Made by a program: the position numbers and the translations under genes. Positions 61,207 to 64,000 of a stretch of DNA of 64,000 nt are shown here, one piece after another. The DNA is from Peribacillus muralis (lineage in GTDB: Bacteria > Bacillota > Bacilli > Bacillales > DSM-1321), in assembly GCF_001645685.2 (NCBI RefSeq), contig NZ_CP017080.1, positions 1,044,001 through 1,108,000 on the forward strand, given 5' to 3'. Numbering within the stretch: the first letter of the stretch is position 1; each line of letters begins with the position of its first letter. The notes beneath the pieces were generated by a model. That model saw nothing but the letters and a program-made list of their open reading frames with translations, did not search any database and was not told the origin of the DNA.

Positions 61207-62271
61207 ATGTTCAAAGATTTATTGAGGTATCCCATCATTCAAGCACCAATGGCAGGCGGGGCATCCAATCCAAAGCTTGCGGCTGCAGTGTCCAATGCGG
61301 GAGGGGTGGGATTTCTTGCAGCTGGCTATAAGACTGCAAGAGAAATGAAAGATGAGATAGAGCAGACCCGTCGTTTGACGGAGTTCCCTTTTGGTGTCAA
61401 TGTATTCGTGCCGGGTAACGAAGTGATTGATGAAAACTCAGTATTGGCTTATCGTGAGAAAATTGAACAGGCCGCCGAGAGTGTGGGCGCCTCGGTTGGT
61501 AACGCAGTTGCTGATGATGATGATTGGGATAATAAATTGACTGTATTGAAAGCGTCCAAGGTTGATTTCGTGAGTTTTACATTTGGCTGTCCTGAATCCA
61601 GAATAATAAGGGACCTTCAAAGCGCAGGATCGCTCATTATCGTGTCCGTAACGAACCTTCAGGAAGCGAAAAGGGCGGCAGGTGCTGGTGCCGATGTTTT
61701 ATGTGTGCAAGGGATTGAGGCAGGAGGGCATCGAGCCAGCTTTGAAAACAGTACAGAGGATGATTATGGTCTATTAGTATTGATAAGGATGATTGAAAAA
61801 GACCTGAACGTACCGATCATTGCCGCAGGTGGATTGATGCATGGTAAGGATATCGCTGCTGTGCTCGCTGCAGGGGCGATGGCGGCACAATTGGGGACGG
61901 CATTCCTTCGCTGTCCAGAGAGCGGTGCAAGTCCCATACATAAGGCAGCGCTCAGCAATCCTCGTTTTAGCCACACTGCAGTTACCCGGGCTTTTAGCGG
62001 TCGAAGGGCACGCGGGTTGGTGAACCACTTTATAACGGAATATGATCATGCTGCACCAGCCGCTTACCCACATATCCATCACATGACTAAGCAATTACGA
62101 AAAGTGGCAGCGCAAAAAGGCAATCCTGAATATATGGCTTTGTGGGCAGGACAAGGGTATAAACTTAGCAAGGAAATACCGGCTTCTGAATTGGTGGAGC
62201 TTCTTGTGGAAGAACTTAAATCAGTAAGGGGGGTGTATGGAGATGGAGATAAGAAGGTTATTCATGAATGA
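61207..62271 (+). CDS. Nitronate monooxygenase, copy 2
   Basis: 354 aa. FMN TIM barrel with PIIQAPMAGGASNPKLAAAVSNAGGVGFL, FTFGCPE, GIEAGGHRAS (catalytic His) and AAGGLMHGKDIAAVLAAGAMAAQLGTAFL. These fit class I nitronate monooxygenases better than FabK. ATG at 61207 with AAGGAG about 9 nt upstream. Overlaps the following acetyltransferase gene by 35 nt, suggesting an operon. Confidence 0.87.
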   Translation: MFKDLLRYPIIQAPMAGGASNPKLAAAVSNAGGVGFLAAGYKTAREMKDEIEQTRRLTEFPFGVNVFVPGNEVIDENSVLAYREKIEQAAESVGASVGNAVADDDDWDNKLTVLKASKVDFVSFTFGCPESRIIRDLQSAGSLIIVSVTNLQEAKRAAGAGADVLCVQGIEAGGHRASFENSTEDDYGLLVLIRMIEKDLNVPIIAAGGLMHGKDIAAVLAAGAMAAQLGTAFLRCPESGASPIHKAALSNPRFSHTAVTRAFSGRRARGLVNHFITEYDHAAPAAYPHIHHMTKQLRKVAAQKGNPEYMALWAGQGYKLSKEIPASELVELLVEELKSVRGVYGDGDKKVIHE

Positions 62272-62698
62272 ATCACCACCGTTGCATCTGTTGCTGTTGG
62301 CAGATCCATCAAGGGAATTGGTAGAGGACTATTTGAAAAAAGGAATATGCTTCGTTGGTGAGCGAAATAACCAAATCCTCGGCGTGTATGTTTTGCTGCA
62401 AGTAGGACCGGAATCAATGGAGATAAAAAACATCGCAGTGGATGAAAATCATCATGGAAGAGGAATCGGTAGACAATTGATTGGACATGCCATCAGCTAT
62501 GCAAAGGAACAAGGGTATAAAACGGTGGAAATCGGTACGGGGAATTCAAGTATTGGACAGCTTGCCCTTTATCAAAAATGCGGATTCAGGATAATTGCCG
62601 TTGATCGCGATTTTTTTACTAAACATTATGACGAAGAATTGTATGAAAATGGAATTCAGTGCCAGGATATGGTTCGCTTGTCTCGAAGCATTCGGTGA
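62237..62698 (+). CDS. GNAT-family N-acetyltransferase
   Basis: 153 aa. Acetyl-CoA binding motif A in IAVDENHHGRGIGRQLIGHA and motif B LYQKCGFRI. Substrate unknown. AAGGGGGG just before the ATG, inside the end of the monooxygenase gene. Confidence 0.87.
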   Translation: MEMEIRRLFMNESPPLHLLLLADPSRELVEDYLKKGICFVGERNNQILGVYVLLQVGPESMEIKNIAVDENHHGRGIGRQLIGHAISYAKEQGYKTVEIGTGNSSIGQLALYQKCGFRIIAVDRDFFTKHYDEELYENGIQCQDMVRLSRSIR

Positions 62699-62710
62699 AT
62701 GTGATTTGAA

Positions 62711-62833
62711 ATGAATTATCAAAATCCAACGGTCAGTGAGGGAAATAAGGTTATACCTTTCGCCAAGCTTAGAATACACATGGAGGGGAATACTGAAATT
62801 TCTTGGAGTGATGAGATTTTGTTGGGAATATGA
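62711..62833 (+). CDS. Small hypothetical protein (40 aa)
   Basis: 40-aa reading (MNYQNPTVSEGNKVIPFAKL...) ending 9 nt before a terminator. No good ribosome site. May be a small gene or chance. Confidence 0.28.
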   Translation: MNYQNPTVSEGNKVIPFAKLRIHMEGNTEISWSDEILLGI

Positions 62834-62842
62834 CTTATTTTG

Positions 62843-62869
62843 GGCGAATTCATAAATGAATTCGCCTTT
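62843..62869 (+). terminator. Terminator after the GNAT gene
   Basis: GGCGAATTCA and TGAATTCGCC (10-bp perfect stem) around TAAA, then TTT. The region 62870-63254 shows no gene. Confidence 0.65.
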
Positions 62870-63254
62870 GTCAATTTATTGGACGGACATGTTTAAGGGG
62901 TAATATTAATTGCTTGAATTAGAGCTTGGTTTTTAAAGCTAAATAATGGAAGAAGTAATGGTTCCTTAATCATGTAAGCAGATGGTTAATAAGCCTCCTA
63001 ATGTATGACCGCAGTTTTCGAATTGGATGGTCTTGATTAGGTGAAAAAAGCGATAAAGGTAAACGGTGAATGCTGGGAACATCTTGTGGTTATATATGGA
63101 TTTATTGTTTATATTTGAAATTTTTGGAGCTGTGTTTTCCTTCTAAACTACCTGCTTAATATTTAAAAAAAACGTTGATTCTTTAATTATGTTGCCATTC
63201 ACGTTATTATGGATTAGCTTTTAACGAATAGATGAATTAAGAAAGGAGGGCAAA

Positions 63255-63818
63255 ATGAATTACGAGTTATTTCAAGCCGTTCATCGGCATGCAGGCCACC
63301 ATCTTTTCATGGATGGCTTTATGGTATTCATTACTGAGAAAGCATTGATCATATATGCCATAGCTTTACTTCTCATGTGGTTTTTGGGCAGTAGGATATA
63401 TAAAAAAACGGTACTTTTGGCAGCACTGACAGGATTTTTAGGTTTACTCCTTAATTTAATAATTAGTAAGATTTATTTTGAGCCGCGCCCGTTCGTTACC
63501 CATTTGGTTGATGTGTTGATCTATCATACCGCAGATGCTTCGTTCCCAAGTGATCACACGACAGGTGCTTTTTCACTCGCCTTTGCTGTTTTATTTCGTC
63601 ACCGTAAGATAGGTTTAGGTATGCTTTTATTAGCGGTTTTAACAGGGATTTCACGCATTTATGTCGGTCATCATTATCCAATTGATGTGATGGGCAGTAT
63701 AGTTGTGGGTATGTTGGTCAGTGTGTTTATTTATAAAACCAGTTCATTTCTTGAACAAATTCTACAATCAATCATTGACATTTATTATCGGGTTGCACAA
63801 TTTCCGCAAAAAAAATAA
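63255..63818 (+). CDS. PAP2-family undecaprenyl-diphosphatase (BcrC-like)
   Basis: 187 aa membrane phosphatase with six TM segments. Motifs KIYFEPRPF (K-x6-RP), PSDHTTGAFS (PSGH-like with Asp) and SRIYVGHHYPIDVMG (SR-x5-H-x3-D). Converts undecaprenyl diphosphate to the monophosphate in cell-wall recycling, giving bacitracin tolerance in BcrC proteins. AAAGGAGGG upstream of ATG. Confidence 0.9.
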   Translation: MNYELFQAVHRHAGHHLFMDGFMVFITEKALIIYAIALLLMWFLGSRIYKKTVLLAALTGFLGLLLNLIISKIYFEPRPFVTHLVDVLIYHTADASFPSDHTTGAFSLAFAVLFRHRKIGLGMLLLAVLTGISRIYVGHHYPIDVMGSIVVGMLVSVFIYKTSSFLEQILQSIIDIYYRVAQFPQKK

Positions 63819-63964
63819 TGCAACCACTTATTGTAAATAATTCAAGGGGAAGGTGATTACTGAGTTCTATAATAGACTACTTGAACCGCATTGTAGGACT
63901 AATCATATTTTAACGTAATTCGTGTTCCATTTTCCAACGACCCTATCTGGAAAAGAACCGGTCC

Positions 63965-64000
63965 AATAAAGGCAGATTCCCTAAGTGGAACTGCCTTTAT
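63965..64000 (+). terminator. Possible terminator at the window end
   Basis: AAAGGCAG and CTGCCTTT pair around the sequence near 63980; cut off by the end of the window, so the U-tract is not visible. Confidence 0.4.

Overview
The window looks like chromosomal DNA of an aerobic, endospore-forming member of the Bacillaceae. It is moderately AT-rich, uses AGGAGG-type ribosome sites and frequent TTG/GTG starts, and carries a YjcZ-type sporulation peptide gene, an Spx paralog, a PucR-type regulator, an Mn-dependent pyrophosphatase (PpaC) and a Bacillus-style Csp. My impression is a Peribacillus/Bacillus simplex-like soil organism, but that is inference. No rRNA, tRNA, CRISPR array or intact insertion sequence was seen.

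Layout. 1-288: end of a thiol peroxidase gene. 747-25093: a large purine/allantoin-to-glyoxylate region. It holds a GntR regulator, an NCS1 permease, two allantoinases, an IclR regulator, allantoate amidohydrolase, PucR, (S)-ureidoglycine aminohydrolase, a small cupin, an NCS2 permease, malate synthase G and a PucG-type aminotransferase. Embedded in it is an unusual operon (5813-10833, followed by 10979-11917): a split transketolase, a DUF1537 acid-sugar kinase, a glyoxylate-carboligase-like ThDP enzyme and a TIM-barrel isomerase. 25988-39347: a phenylacetate degradation cluster (paaK, paaABCD, enoyl-CoA hydratases, aldehyde dehydrogenase, paaH, paaJ, paaX, paaY) with no visible paaE. 39687-49286: mixed housekeeping genes (DedA, YjcZ, phosphoesterase, CDF metal exporter, two-component system, Spx paralog, orphan ModB, cold-shock protein), running into flavodoxin-nrdF-nrdE on the minus strand. 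The RNR genes lie behind a cobalamin riboswitch and terminator. 52241-64000: PpaC, a decayed SulP transporter gene, two paralogous mini zinc-binding protein genes (one behind a cyclic-di-GMP-I riboswitch), an MFS exporter with a possible leader ORF, a CitMHS citrate transporter, Cu/Zn SOD, TrhO, a second nitronate monooxygenase, a GNAT and a PAP2 phosphatase.

How the genes work together. Allantoin import, ring opening (AllB), AllC, AllE and PucG lead to glyoxylate, ureidoglycolate and glycine. Malate synthase G sends glyoxylate into the TCA cycle. The Gcl-like enzyme, TIM barrel, split transketolase and DUF1537 kinase look like a second carbon-assimilation branch. A motif GAAAC-N3-GTTGCTTAWT occurs upstream of gntR, the NCS1 permease and the split transketolase, which suggests shared control. 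The most novel-looking items are that operon with its promoter motif, and the c-di-GMP riboswitch in front of a tiny Zn-binding protein gene.
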